Source: Haloarchaeobius sp. HME9146 (GTDB taxonomy: Archaea; Halobacteriota; Halobacteria; Halobacteriales; Natrialbaceae). Taken from it: a DNA stretch of 64,000 nucleotides. Location: assembly GCF_025399835.1 (NCBI RefSeq), contig NZ_JAODVR010000001.1:1550001-1614000 (forward strand). The letters run 5' to 3'. This document shows, in pieces, positions 15,487 through 23,691 of the stretch. A program made the translations under genes and the position numbers. The notes beneath the pieces were generated by a model. That model had not been told where the DNA came from, searched no databases, and saw nothing but the letters and a program-made list of their open reading frames with translations. Numbering within the stretch: position 1 is the stretch's first letter; each line of letters opens with the position of its first letter.

Positions 15487-17406
15487 ATGAGTTCCGTAGA
15501 CCAACAACTCGAAGAACTACGAGCAGAGATCACGAGCGAAATCCCGAACGACATCTCCGTCTCCGCGGTCAAGTACGAAGGCCCGGAGCTGGTCGTCTAT
15601 ACGCGCGACCCGAAGAAGTTCGCCCAGCAGGGCGACCTCATCCGGAAACTCGCCTCGAAGCTACGCAAGCGCATCACCGTCAGGCCCGACCCCGACGTCC
15701 TCTCGCCGCCTGAATCCGCACGCGAAGAGGTCATGAGCGTCATCCCCGAGGAGGCCGGCGTCACCGACCTCGACTTCCACGCTGACACCGGCGAGGTCGT
15801 CATCGAGGCACAAAAGCCGGGGATGGTCATCGGCCGTCACGGCTCCACGCTCCGCGAGATAACGCAGAAGGTCGGCTGGACACCCGAGGTCGTCCGCACG
15901 CCGCCGATCGAGTCCTCCACCGTCTCGAACGTCCGTAACTTCCTCAAGCAAGAGCGCGAGGACCGCCGGGACATCCTCGAACGCGTCGGTCGACAGATCC
16001 ACCGCGACGAGATGTCCAAGGACGAGTGGGTCCGCATCACCACGCTCGGCTGCTGTCGCGAGGTCGGACGGGCTTCGTTCATCCTCTCGACGCCCGAGAC
16101 CCGCATCCTCATCGACTGCGGTGACAAGCCCGGTGCCGAGGACGAGGTCCCCTACCTCCACGTCCCCGAGGCGACCCCGCTCAACAGCATCGACGCGGTC
16201 GTGCTCACCCACGCCCACCTCGACCACTCCGCACTCGTCCCGCTGCTGTACAAGTACGGCTACGACGGCCCGATCTACACCACGGAGCCGAGCCGTGACC
16301 TGATGGGGCTGCTCACGCTGGACTACCTCGACGTGGCCGCCAAGGAAGGCCGTACCCCGCCGTACGAGTCCGAGATGGTCCGCGAGGCGATCAAGCACAC
16401 CATCCCGCTCGAGTACGGCGACGTGACCGACATCGCGCCCGACGTGAAGCTCACGTTCCACAACGCGGGCCACATCCTCGGCTCTGCGGTGTCGCACTTC
16501 CACATCGGCGACGGCCTCTACAACGTCGCGTTCTCCGGCGACATCCACTACAAGGACACCCGCCTGTTCAACGGCGCGGTGAACGACTTCCCGCGGGTCG
16601 AGACGCTCGTCATGGAGTCGACCTACGGTGGCAGAAACGACTACCAGACCGACCAGGAGGACTCCGAGCAGAAACTCATCGACGTCATCAACAAGACCCA
16701 CGACAAGGGTGGGAAGGTCCTCATCCCGGCGTTCGCGGTCGGTCGGTCCCAGGAGATCATGCTCGTGCTCGAACGGGCGATGCGCAACGGCGATATCCCC
16801 AGGATGCCCGTCCACCTCGACGGGATGATCTGGGAGGCGACCGCCATCCACACCACGTATCCCGAGTACCTGCGTGACGACCTCCGCGACCGCATCTTCC
16901 ACGAGGACGAGAACCCCTTCCTCGCCGAGGAGTTCAACCACATCGACGGCGGCGAAGAGGAGCGACAGGACGTCGCCGACGGCGGCCCGTGTATCATCCT
17001 CTCCACCTCAGGGATGGTCACCGGTGGCCCCATCATGTCCTGGCTCCGCCACGTCGGCCCCGACGAGGACTCCCGCCTCGTCTTCGTCGGCTACCAGGCA
17101 CAGGGGACGCTCGGTCGCCGCATCCAGAACGGCTGGGACGAGATTCCGGTCAACGGCCGCAACGGCGGCGGGCGCTCGGACACGATGAAGATGAAGATGG
17201 ACGTCGAGACCGTCGACGGCTTCTCCGGCCACGCCGACCGGCAGGGCCTGATGGACTTCGTCCGCACGATGAACCCGCGCCCCGAGAAGGTGCTCTGTGT
17301 CCACGGCGACGAGTCCTCGGTGCAGGACCTCTCCTCCGCGCTCTACCACGAGTTCAACATGCGGACGTTCGCCCCGAAGAACCTGGAGACGTTCCGGTTC
17401 AAGTGA
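15487..17406 (+). CDS. beta-CASP ribonuclease aCPSF1 (transcription termination factor FttA)
   Basis: The 639-residue protein has two KH-like RNA-binding regions at the N-terminus (about 1-145, including G-M-V-I-G-R-H-G-S-T). A metallo-beta-lactamase domain with zinc motif H-A-H-L-D-H (242-247) follows. It continues with a beta-CASP insertion (S-G-M-V-T-G-G-P near 507) and a final C-V-H-G-D-E motif near 605. This order and length are diagnostic of archaeal CPSF1. It cleaves nascent RNA after U-rich tracts and terminates RNA polymerase. The full set of metal ligands looks intact. It is monocistronic with an exceptionally long leader. Confidence 0.96.
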   Translation: MSSVDQQLEELRAEITSEIPNDISVSAVKYEGPELVVYTRDPKKFAQQGDLIRKLASKLRKRITVRPDPDVLSPPESAREEVMSVIPEEAGVTDLDFHADTGEVVIEAQKPGMVIGRHGSTLREITQKVGWTPEVVRTPPIESSTVSNVRNFLKQEREDRRDILERVGRQIHRDEMSKDEWVRITTLGCCREVGRASFILSTPETRILIDCGDKPGAEDEVPYLHVPEATPLNSIDAVVLTHAHLDHSALVPLLYKYGYDGPIYTTEPSRDLMGLLTLDYLDVAAKEGRTPPYESEMVREAIKHTIPLEYGDVTDIAPDVKLTFHNAGHILGSAVSHFHIGDGLYNVAFSGDIHYKDTRLFNGAVNDFPRVETLVMESTYGGRNDYQTDQEDSEQKLIDVINKTHDKGGKVLIPAFAVGRSQEIMLVLERAMRNGDIPRMPVHLDGMIWEATAIHTTYPEYLRDDLRDRIFHEDENPFLAEEFNHIDGGEEERQDVADGGPCIILSTSGMVTGGPIMSWLRHVGPDEDSRLVFVGYQAQGTLGRRIQNGWDEIPVNGRNGGGRSDTMKMKMDVETVDGFSGHADRQGLMDFVRTMNPRPEKVLCVHGDESSVQDLSSALYHEFNMRTFAPKNLETFRFK

Positions 17407-17534
17407 CCTGACCACCTGAAGATATTTTCGTCGGTCCGTCGAGACCGACACATCACACTGCGCTCCAGCCGTAGAGTCCTCGCGAGCACCGCGGCTCCGG
17501 GGCGAAAGCGGTGCGATGACCCCTTTGAAGAGCT

Positions 17535-17556
17535 GGCCGGGCTGTTGCTCCCGGCC
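17535..17556. terminator. hairpin between convergent genes
   Basis: GGCCGGG and CCCGGCC form a perfect 7-bp stem with an 8-nt loop, between the ends of aCPSF1 and the DUF1328 gene. A short TTTT run (about 17425) follows the aCPSF1 stop. The rest of 17407-17573 shows no other feature. Confidence 0.35.
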
Positions 17557-17573
17557 TTCCGCCTGCGAATCCG

Positions 17574-17786
17574 CTACAGGAGCACCGAGAGTATCGCGAG
17601 GATGAGGAACACGCCGACGAGTATCTTGGCGATCCGCATCGAGATTCCGGCGACTCCCTGCATCCCGACGACGCCGGCGACGATCGCCACGATGAAGAAC
17701 ACCACGCCGTAGTAGAGGAAGTCTCCCGAGAACAGCAGTGGGAGCAGGTCCCCGGCGGTCGTGGCTGCGAGCGATGCGAGCGTCAT
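17574..17786 (-). CDS. DUF1328 family small membrane protein
   Basis: The 70-residue, very hydrophobic protein has two helices. The first contains L-L-P-L-L-F-S-G-D-F-L-Y-Y-G-V-V-F-F, and the second half reads V-A-G-I-S-M-R-I-A-K-I-L-V-G-V-F-L. The A-K-I-L-x-x-x-F-L-I-L end is the DUF1328/YtjA hallmark. The function is unknown. ATG 17786 fits the family length of about 55-70 residues. Confidence 0.8.
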   Translation of the reverse strand: MTLASLAATTAGDLLPLLFSGDFLYYGVVFFIVAIVAGVVGMQGVAGISMRIAKILVGVFLILAILSVLL

Positions 17787-18136
17787 AGCCAGTCCTCCGT
17801 CGAACGGCGGTCGATGGTCGGTCCAGTCATGCTCGTACGACCGACTGCTCGCGCCAGCCGCATGAATCGGTGGCCGAACGTACATAGGGCCGGCAAGCCG
17901 GAGTGTCTCGGTATCGAGACAGTCGCGGCACGTGCAGGCCTCGTTCGGACCGGACGAACGGTCTCGCTACTCACCGTTGAAATACGAGGCCGCAGCCACA
18001 CCCGGTGTGCCGTAACCGATACCGCACGGTGGTCGCGGTCGTGTGACACTCCCACCGTGCCGGACGAGCAGCGAGTGTCGCCTGTTCGCCACCCCGAGTG
18101 ACAACGTTTTTCCACGCGCGAGCGGTCCGACAGACC
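17787..18136. other. 350-bp intergenic region without recognisable gene
   Basis: It lies between divergent small membrane-protein genes. Open frames here encode Arg/Ser-rich peptides unlike haloarchaeal proteins. A T-rich stretch (CGTTTTTCC, about 18102-18110) 26-34 bp before the ATG at 18137 may serve as that gene's TATA region. I see no RNA gene or repeat. Confidence 0.4.
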
Positions 18137-18550
18137 ATGCTCAACTCTCCCGTCTCGTGGGCGGTGCTGGCAATGCTCGCCTGGGGGCTCTGGGCCGTCG
18201 TCGCCGACCTCGCGACCCAGACCGTCTCTCCGACCGTCGCGATGGTCGTCTCCTACCTCGTCGGTGCCGGCCTCGCCCTGGGGTACGTGTTCACTCAGCC
18301 GGAGAGCATCGAGTACACCCGTGACGGGCTGGTCACCGCGGGAGTCGCCGGGGTGTTCGCCGGGCTCGGTGCGGTCGCGTTCTACGCCGGGCTCGCCCGC
18401 GGTTCGACCAGCGTGGTCACCACCGTCTCCGCGCTCTACTTCGTCGTCGCAGCAGCCATCGGCATCGCGGTCCTCGACGAGCCGGTGACCGTCCATCGCA
18501 TCGCCGGCATCGGGTTCGCGGTCGTCGCGGTCGTCCTGCTGGCGCGGTAA
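18137..18550 (+). CDS. EamA-type half-transporter (DMT superfamily)
   Basis: The 137-residue protein has four to five membrane helices and is a single EamA repeat: [14 protein letters not shown] near the start, A-F-Y-A-G-L-A-R-G in the loop, [11 protein letters not shown] and the final [14 protein letters not shown]. Full DMT carriers have two repeats in about 300 residues, so this probably works as a dimer, like other short members. The substrate is unknown. Confidence 0.85.
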   Translation: MLNSPVSWAVLAMLAWGLWAVVADLATQTVSPTVAMVVSYLVGAGLALGYVFTQPESIEYTRDGLVTAGVAGVFAGLGAVAFYAGLARGSTSVVTTVSALYFVVAAAIGIAVLDEPVTVHRIAGIGFAVVAVVLLAR

Positions 18551-18600
18551 GAATCCGGCACGCGCCAACATTCTTGTCGGTCGCCTTCGCACCGACGAGC

Positions 18601-18987
18601 ATGCGACTCGCGCTCATCGCCCACGACGAGAAGAAGCCAGACCTCATCGACTTCGCGAGCAGCCGGAGTGACGACCTCGCCCGCTTCGACCTGATGGCCA
18701 CCGGAACCACCGGCAAGCGGCTCATGGAGGCGACCGGTCTCGACATCGAGCGCAAGCAGTCGGGTCCCATCGGCGGCGACCTGCAGATCGGGGCCGAGAT
18801 TGCCGACGACGACTGCGAGGGTGTCATCTTCCTGCGCGACCCGCTCACGGCACAGCCCCACGAGCCCGACGTGGCGGCCCTGCTCCGCATCTGTGACGTA
18901 CACGAGGTCCCGCTGGCGACGAACCTCGCGAGTGCCGACGCCGTGCTGGACGAGCTGGTCGAGCGGCTGGAATCGCAGGCGGAGTGA
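18601..18987 (+). CDS. mgsA: methylglyoxal synthase
   Basis: The 128-residue enzyme converts dihydroxyacetone phosphate to methylglyoxal and phosphate, a bypass of lower glycolysis. It aligns with the bacterial enzyme throughout. It has L-I-A-H-D near the start with His8, A-T-G-T-T-G, G-P-I-G-G-D with catalytic Asp60, D-P-L, and P-H-E-P-D-V with His87 and Asp90. The N-terminus is shorter than in E. coli, but the active site is complete. It lies tail-to-tail, 6 bp from the endonuclease III gene. Confidence 0.95.
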   Translation: MRLALIAHDEKKPDLIDFASSRSDDLARFDLMATGTTGKRLMEATGLDIERKQSGPIGGDLQIGAEIADDDCEGVIFLRDPLTAQPHEPDVAALLRICDVHEVPLATNLASADAVLDELVERLESQAE

Positions 18988-18993
18988 CGACCC

Positions 18994-19800
18994 TCAGTCG
19001 GGCGCGTCGGCGGGGTCGACGACCTCGTCCGTCTCCGGGTAGACACCGACCTGGTCACAGACGTCCGCGAGTGGACACGCTTCCGGGTCGTCCAGGCACG
19101 CTGGCTTGCGGGCGGTGCAGTACTCTCGTCCAAATTGAATCATCGCGGTGTGTCCGAAGCCACATTTCTCGGCGGGCACGTCACGCTCCAGGTACTCGCG
19201 GACGTCCTCGTGGTCTGCATCCGCAGGAGCGAGCCCCATCCGGCGAGCGATGCGGTGGACGTGCGTGTCGACGGGGAAGACGCCGCCACGACCACCCGAG
19301 AAGAGGAGGACGCAGTCGGCGGTCTTCGGGCCGACGCCCTTGACGCCCAGCAGGGTTCCCCGAACGTCGTCGGGGTTGCCGTCTCGCACGTACTCGTCGA
19401 ACGCGGTGGTCGAGCCGAACTCGTCGAGGACCCACTCCGCGGCGCGCTGGATGACCGTCGACTTCTGGTTGTAGAGCCCTGCAGCGGAGATGGTCTCGGC
19501 GAGGTCGTCCTGGGAGACGTCGACCAGCGTCTCCGCCAGCTCGTCCTCGGGGCCGTACCGGGCCATCAGCTGGTCGTGGGCGGGCTGGCTCGCCTTGTCG
19601 CTCGTGTTCTGGCTCAGGATGGTGCGCACGAGGCACTCGAAGGCGTCCTGCCCACCGTACGCTTTCTGCCAGTACATCTCACCGAGGCGGTCCACGACCG
19701 CTTCGGCGGGGGTCGCACCCTCGCCGGGCTGGAACTCGGCGGCGATGCCGCCGCCACCGGGGCCGCCGGAGATGTTCTCCGTGGGTTCGTCGTCTGGCAT
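18994..19800 (-). CDS. nth: endonuclease III (bifunctional DNA glycosylase/AP lyase)
   Basis: The 268-residue protein starts with a Gly/acid-rich tail of about 30 residues. A helix-hairpin-helix L-G-V-K-G-V-G-P-K-T-A-D (151-162) carries the catalytic Lys159, and the catalytic Asp178 lies in V-D-T-H. The iron-sulfur cysteines are C228, C235, C242 and C248. The spacing is C-x6-C-x6-C-x5-C, whereas the classic enzyme has C-x6-C-x2-C-x5-C. It removes oxidised pyrimidines and nicks abasic sites. Confidence 0.94.
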   Translation of the reverse strand: MPDDEPTENISGGPGGGGIAAEFQPGEGATPAEAVVDRLGEMYWQKAYGGQDAFECLVRTILSQNTSDKASQPAHDQLMARYGPEDELAETLVDVSQDDLAETISAAGLYNQKSTVIQRAAEWVLDEFGSTTAFDEYVRDGNPDDVRGTLLGVKGVGPKTADCVLLFSGGRGGVFPVDTHVHRIARRMGLAPADADHEDVREYLERDVPAEKCGFGHTAMIQFGREYCTARKPACLDDPEACPLADVCDQVGVYPETDEVVDPADAPD

Positions 19801-19865
19801 GACTGGAGGTTGGGACGGGAGGGTGAAAACCGCCGCGCTCTCCGGGGTCGGACTCTACAACGAGT

Positions 19866-20282
19866 TCAGGCGTCGACTTCGAGCGTCACCGTCACCTCGG
19901 CTCCCTCGGCCAGCGCAGCGACCAGGTCGCGGTCGAAACCCTCGGCGGCGAACGGGGCGGCGAGCATGATGGTCCGGTCGTCGACGTAGTCGGAGGTACG
20001 CCCGACCATGCTCCGGTCGTTGGTGAACTCGAGCGAGGGGTGGCCGAGGCCGGTCACGGAGTCCGAGTAGCCGTCGGCTTCGATGGTGAAGGTGATACGC
20101 GAGCCCTGTGTCTGGCACGCCTCGACGAACTCGGGGTCGAAGTCGGCGGGGCTGCGGTCGGCGTCGATGGCGAGGATGCAGTCGCCGGCCGGGGTGAGAT
20201 AGTCGTCCGTGGTCACTTCGAACGTGCTCGTGTGCTCGGCGGAGACGTTCTCGTGGCCGCGGGCGTGGATGACCTCTTGCAT
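19866..20282 (-). CDS. DUF371 family archaeal protein
   Basis: The 138-residue protein has the DUF371 N-terminus E-V-I-H-A-R-G-H-E-N-V-S-A-E-H, T-S-T-F-E-V-T and G-D-C-I-L-A-I-D-A-D, then D-R-T-I-M-L-A-A in the middle. The family is nearly confined to archaea and has no known function; the conserved His and Asp residues suggest metal or nucleotide binding. It is followed closely by a small zinc-ribbon gene on the same strand. Confidence 0.88.
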   Translation of the reverse strand: MQEVIHARGHENVSAEHTSTFEVTTDDYLTPAGDCILAIDADRSPADFDPEFVEACQTQGSRITFTIEADGYSDSVTGLGHPSLEFTNDRSMVGRTSDYVDDRTIMLAAPFAAEGFDRDLVAALAEGAEVTVTLEVDA

Positions 20283-20307
20283 GCCCCGGCGTATCCGACC
20301 GGTGAAC

Positions 20308-20460
20308 TTAGTCCTCGCGAACGACCGTGACGGTCACCGCACCGCAGGTGCACTCGTAGGCGCGCCGTACGCCACCGTCGGTCCGCATGGTGAGCATCAG
20401 GCGGTCCGCGTCGAGTGTCGCGTCACAGCCCTCGCAGGTGCCGGTCAGATGTTCGAGCAT
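20308..20460 (-). CDS. small zinc-ribbon-like protein (50 aa)
   Basis: The 50-residue product starts MLEHLTGTCEGCDATL. The cysteines fall as C-x2-C near residue 9 and C-x-C near residue 38, a compact zinc-ribbon pattern. The gene is 25 bp upstream of the DUF371 gene on the same strand, so they probably share a message. Small one-knuckle zinc proteins are abundant in haloarchaea and are mostly uncharacterised. Confidence 0.65.
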   Translation of the reverse strand: MLEHLTGTCEGCDATLDADRLMLTMRTDGGVRRAYECTCGAVTVTVVRED

Positions 20461-20564
20461 GGATGGAGACACGACGCCACCCCATGTCAAGGTCCGCCAA
20501 CCGCGCGGTGAAAGTGAAAGTAGTCACAAGACCTTTCGTGATAGCGGTAGGTCTGTCTGTTCGT

Positions 20565-22418
20565 ATGACGAGCCAGTGGGAGGGGGCTACGATCGTGGAG
20601 GCACACGACGACGAGCCACCGGCGGTCGACTCGTGGGAACCCGTCACGGTTCCTGGTCGGCCGACCGCGTTCGCTGGCGACGATTCGGTCGCCTACCGGC
20701 TCCGGTTCGGCGACCCACGGTCGGCTAGCGACCAGCGGGTGCTCCTGGATTTCCGTGGCGTGTACGGACGCGCTCGTGTCTGGCTGAACGGCGAGTTGCT
20801 CGGCGAGCACGACACGTACTTCCAATCGGCGCAGTTCGAGTTCGATCCGGAGCAGGAGAACGAACTCATCGTAGAGTGCCACCGTCCGACGGACGGGTTC
20901 GGTGGCGTGTACGAGACGGAGATGGTGCCGGATTCCCTCGCAGTCCCCGGCATCTGGTGGGCGGCGCACCTTCGATTGCGCCCGCCCGCGTTCGTCACCG
21001 ACCTCATGATAAACCCGCGACTGACCGACGAGGGCGCGGTCATCGACACCGCGGTCTGTGTGGATGCGGCGGAGCCGGTCGACGAACCGGTGACGCTCTC
21101 CCTCCGCCCCGAAGGGTTCCGTGGTGGTGGCGCGATGGAACGTGTCCACGTCGACGCGGCCGCGGGAGAGCGCGTCACCGTCACCCGAACGCTGACGCTT
21201 CGTGACCCGGCGTACTGGTGGCCTCGTGGGTACGGGGACCAGCACCGGTACACGGTCCGGGCGAAGTTCCGCGACCACGAACGGAGCCGGACGACTGGGG
21301 TCTGTCCCGTCCGGTACGACGGCGGACTCTGGGCGAACGGCGAAAAGGTGCAGGCTCGCGGGGTGAACATCATGCCGAGTGACTCCCCCACTGCAGACCT
21401 CGAACGCGCCGCGGCGGCGAACTGTAACCTCGTCCGGGTTCACGCGCACGTGCTGCCGCAGTCGTTCTACGACGCGGCGGACGAGGCGGGGATACTGGTC
21501 TGGCAGGATCTTCCCCTCACTGGGACACAGACGGTCGACTCGGGGCGCGGGCAGGAACTCGCCCGGACGTTGTCGGGGGAATACGATCACCACCCGTCGG
21601 TCGCCCTGTTCGGCGTCCACGACGACCCCGTCGACCCGTTCCCGGAGCGACTTGGGAGCGGTCGCCTCGCTCGGCTTCGGTTCCGGCGGCGCGTCAGCGG
21701 GACCTCGTTCGACCGGTCGACCGCGGACACCATCGCGAGCGCGTTCCCCGAGAGCGCGACCGTGTTCCCGGTGTGTGGCCCGCCTGGCTGTTCCCCGGAT
21801 GCGGCGCACCTCTACCCCGGCTGGGACTACGGCGACGCCGACACGGTCGACTGGCTCCTCGACAAGTACCCCGAGTTCGGTCAGGTCGTGTCGGAGTTCG
21901 GCGCTGGCTCGCTCACGGAACGCGGGGCGACACCGGTCGGCCTCGACCGGGAACGACACGACGCGGTCGTCGGCGACGACGGGGCAGGGGCTTCGCAGAC
22001 AGCGCAGGCACGGCTTGTCAAGCGCGTCGCGGAAGCGCTCCGCCGCCATGGCACGGACATCCTCGCCGGATTCTGTCTGCGTGACGTCGACGCCGGCGGC
22101 GGCATGGGTATCGTCTCCGTCGACGGGACCGAGAAACCCGCGTACGACGCGCTGGCCGACTCGTTCCAGCCGGTCGTCGCGCTGCTCGACGGCGAGCCGA
22201 CGGGCACTGTCGGTGTCACGGTGGTCAACGATTCGCCCGCACAGGTCGATGGGACCTTCTCGTGGACCGCCGGAGACGCTGGTGAATCGATACCGGTCGT
22301 GGTCGCGCCGAGTGCCCGCGAGCCTGTTGGCACCATCTCGATTCCGAGTGGTGCGGACCGGCTCGAACTCGTCGTCGAGGCTGGTGGGACGCGGTACGTC
22401 AACGAGTACTCTTTATAA
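20565..22418 (+). CDS. glycoside hydrolase family 2-like protein with degenerate active site
   Basis: The 617-residue protein follows GH2/beta-mannosidase order. It has an N-terminal jelly roll (L-D-F-R-G-V-Y-G-R-A-R-V-W-L-N-G), an Ig-like domain, a TIM barrel (R-G-V-N-I-M-P-S-D, I-L-V-W-Q-D-L-P-L) and a C-terminal beta domain. The nucleophile position is present: E444 in V-V-S-E-F-G. The acid/base position, usually N-E after W-x-G, is occupied by G350-V-H-D-D354, so no Glu is found there. It may be inactive, or use Asp353/354. There is no signal peptide, so it is cytoplasmic. ATG 20565 is chosen because the upstream frame is basic and overlaps the zinc-ribbon gene. Confidence 0.82.
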   Translation: MTSQWEGATIVEAHDDEPPAVDSWEPVTVPGRPTAFAGDDSVAYRLRFGDPRSASDQRVLLDFRGVYGRARVWLNGELLGEHDTYFQSAQFEFDPEQENELIVECHRPTDGFGGVYETEMVPDSLAVPGIWWAAHLRLRPPAFVTDLMINPRLTDEGAVIDTAVCVDAAEPVDEPVTLSLRPEGFRGGGAMERVHVDAAAGERVTVTRTLTLRDPAYWWPRGYGDQHRYTVRAKFRDHERSRTTGVCPVRYDGGLWANGEKVQARGVNIMPSDSPTADLERAAAANCNLVRVHAHVLPQSFYDAADEAGILVWQDLPLTGTQTVDSGRGQELARTLSGEYDHHPSVALFGVHDDPVDPFPERLGSGRLARLRFRRRVSGTSFDRSTADTIASAFPESATVFPVCGPPGCSPDAAHLYPGWDYGDADTVDWLLDKYPEFGQVVSEFGAGSLTERGATPVGLDRERHDAVVGDDGAGASQTAQARLVKRVAEALRRHGTDILAGFCLRDVDAGGGMGIVSVDGTEKPAYDALADSFQPVVALLDGEPTGTVGVTVVNDSPAQVDGTFSWTAGDAGESIPVVVAPSAREPVGTISIPSGADRLELVVEAGGTRYVNEYSL

Positions 22419-22500
22419 CCCGAATCGTCGTGTGTGGTAGCAATTTACACACCCTGTGTCGGCGCTGTCTCCCGATTCCGGGAATATAGGCAATCGGTAC

Positions 22501-22527
22501 CTTTAAATTACTTGCCGTGGTAGTAAT
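22501..22527 (+). promoter_or_regulatory. TATA box plus adjacent inverted repeat, coiled-coil gene
   Basis: CTTTAAATTA is TATA-like. Overlapping its end is the inverted repeat ATTACT-N9-AGTAAT (22507-22512 and 22522-22527). The predicted transcript start near 22535 leaves a leader of about 130 nt to the ATG at 22666. The repeat lies where a repressor would block initiation. Confidence 0.4.
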
Positions 22528-22665
22528 CGATACCAGAACGCCGCCGGTGTTCCGGTAGCATCGCTAGCCGACCAGAATGACACGGAATCTTGTCCCCGAG
22601 AGGTCGCAGGCCGCCAGCGAGAGCTACCGTTCCGGCGCGGGACGGAATCGAGGTACGAATACACA

Positions 22666-23556
22666 ATGGCTGATTCGATAGACACATCCAAGAACGTAGA
22701 ACTCACAGAAGACGACCTTGCGAACAAATCCAAAGGTCAACTTATCAAGCTCGCAGGACAGCTGCGAGACCGACGTAACGATCTCAACCAGATGGCTTCT
22801 GAGCGGGCTTCCAGCCGTGACGACCTGAACGCGAAGACTCGCGAGAAGGTCGACGAGGCCCAGGAACACCGCGAGAAGCGTGACGAGCTCAACGAGCTGG
22901 TCCAGGAGCACAAACAGAAGCGTAACGACCTCAACGCCGACGCCAACGAGCTCTTCGACAAGGTCGAGGAGATGAAGTCCGACCTCGAGCTCGACGACGG
23001 CAAGGACCTCGAAGAGCTCGAGTCCGAGATCGAGGACCTGGAGTTCAAGCAGCAGACCGAGGTTCTCTCCTCCGAGGAGGAGAAAGAGCTCATCGAGAAG
23101 ATCGAGAGCAAGCGCGAGGAGTACCAGAGCCGCAAGGAGAAGATGGGACAGAACGACGACCTCGACGAGCTCGTCGAGGAGGCCGAGGAGGTCCGTTCTG
23201 AAGCATCCAAGCACCACCAGAAGGTCACGGAGCTCGCCGACAAGGCACAGGAGCACCACAACCAGATGATCGAGGCCTACCGCGAGGCCGACGACATCCG
23301 TGACGAGGCCGACGAGATGCACGAGAAGTTCGTCGAGGCCCAGGAAGCGGCCGACCGTCACCACGAAGACTTCGTCCGCGTCCAGAAGCGCCTGCGCGAG
23401 CTGGACAAGAAGGAGGAGGAGGCCAAGCAGTCCAAGCGCGACCAGAAGCGCGAGGAAGTCGAGGCCGAGGCCGAGGAGATCTACCAGAAGTTCAAGGAAG
23501 GCGAGACCCTCGACACCGAGGACCTGATGAAGCTGCAGAAGGCTGGCCGCCTCTAA
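22666..23556 (+). CDS. archaeal coiled-coil protein (COG1340-like)
   Basis: The 296-residue protein consists almost wholly of charged heptad repeats (E/K/R/D with periodic L), from about residue 25 to 290. Segments such as K-R-D-E-L-N-E-L-V-Q-E-H, H-H-Q-K-V-T-E-L-A-D-K-A-Q-E and M-H-E-K-F-V-E-A-Q-E match the archaeal coiled-coil family found beside phosphatase or structural genes. It has no membrane segment and no ATPase motif, so it is not an SMC. It is a probable scaffold or cytoskeleton-like protein. The long leader suggests regulated or abundant expression. Confidence 0.85.
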   Translation: MADSIDTSKNVELTEDDLANKSKGQLIKLAGQLRDRRNDLNQMASERASSRDDLNAKTREKVDEAQEHREKRDELNELVQEHKQKRNDLNADANELFDKVEEMKSDLELDDGKDLEELESEIEDLEFKQQTEVLSSEEEKELIEKIESKREEYQSRKEKMGQNDDLDELVEEAEEVRSEASKHHQKVTELADKAQEHHNQMIEAYREADDIRDEADEMHEKFVEAQEAADRHHEDFVRVQKRLRELDKKEEEAKQSKRDQKREEVEAEAEEIYQKFKEGETLDTEDLMKLQKAGRL

Positions 23557-23614
23557 GCGCCCGACTCGGGGACTCTCTCTGTTTGCGGTCCCGACGTGCA
23601 GCACTTTGATTGCG

Positions 23615-23619
23615 TTTTT
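23615..23619 (+). terminator. U-tract terminator candidate
   Basis: A T5 run (GCGTTTTTC) about 60 bp after the coiled-coil gene stop may end its transcript. A T6 run belonging to the next promoter follows at 23660. Confidence 0.3.
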
Positions 23620-23659
23620 CTCGACCGTCCGTGAGCGACAGCACCGCCGGTCACGGCAG

Positions 23660-23668
23660 TTTTTTATC
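23660..23668 (+). promoter_or_regulatory. TATA box of DUF373 gene
   Basis: TTTTTTATC, 24-32 bp before the GTG at 23692, predicts a leaderless message. Confidence 0.45.
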
Positions 23669-23691
23669 CCTTCTCGTGCTCGCATTGGGTA

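Noticed and set aside
15296-15490. A 64-residue protein before aCPSF1 as a real gene
   Set aside because: The composition is Arg-rich and basic, unlike the acidic proteome. It is kept only as an upstream ORF within the leader feature.
17814-18101. A 95-residue plus-strand gene in the 17.8-18.1 kb gap
   Set aside because: Arg/Thr-rich basic composition and no ribosome site or TATA box; it does not look like haloarchaeal protein.
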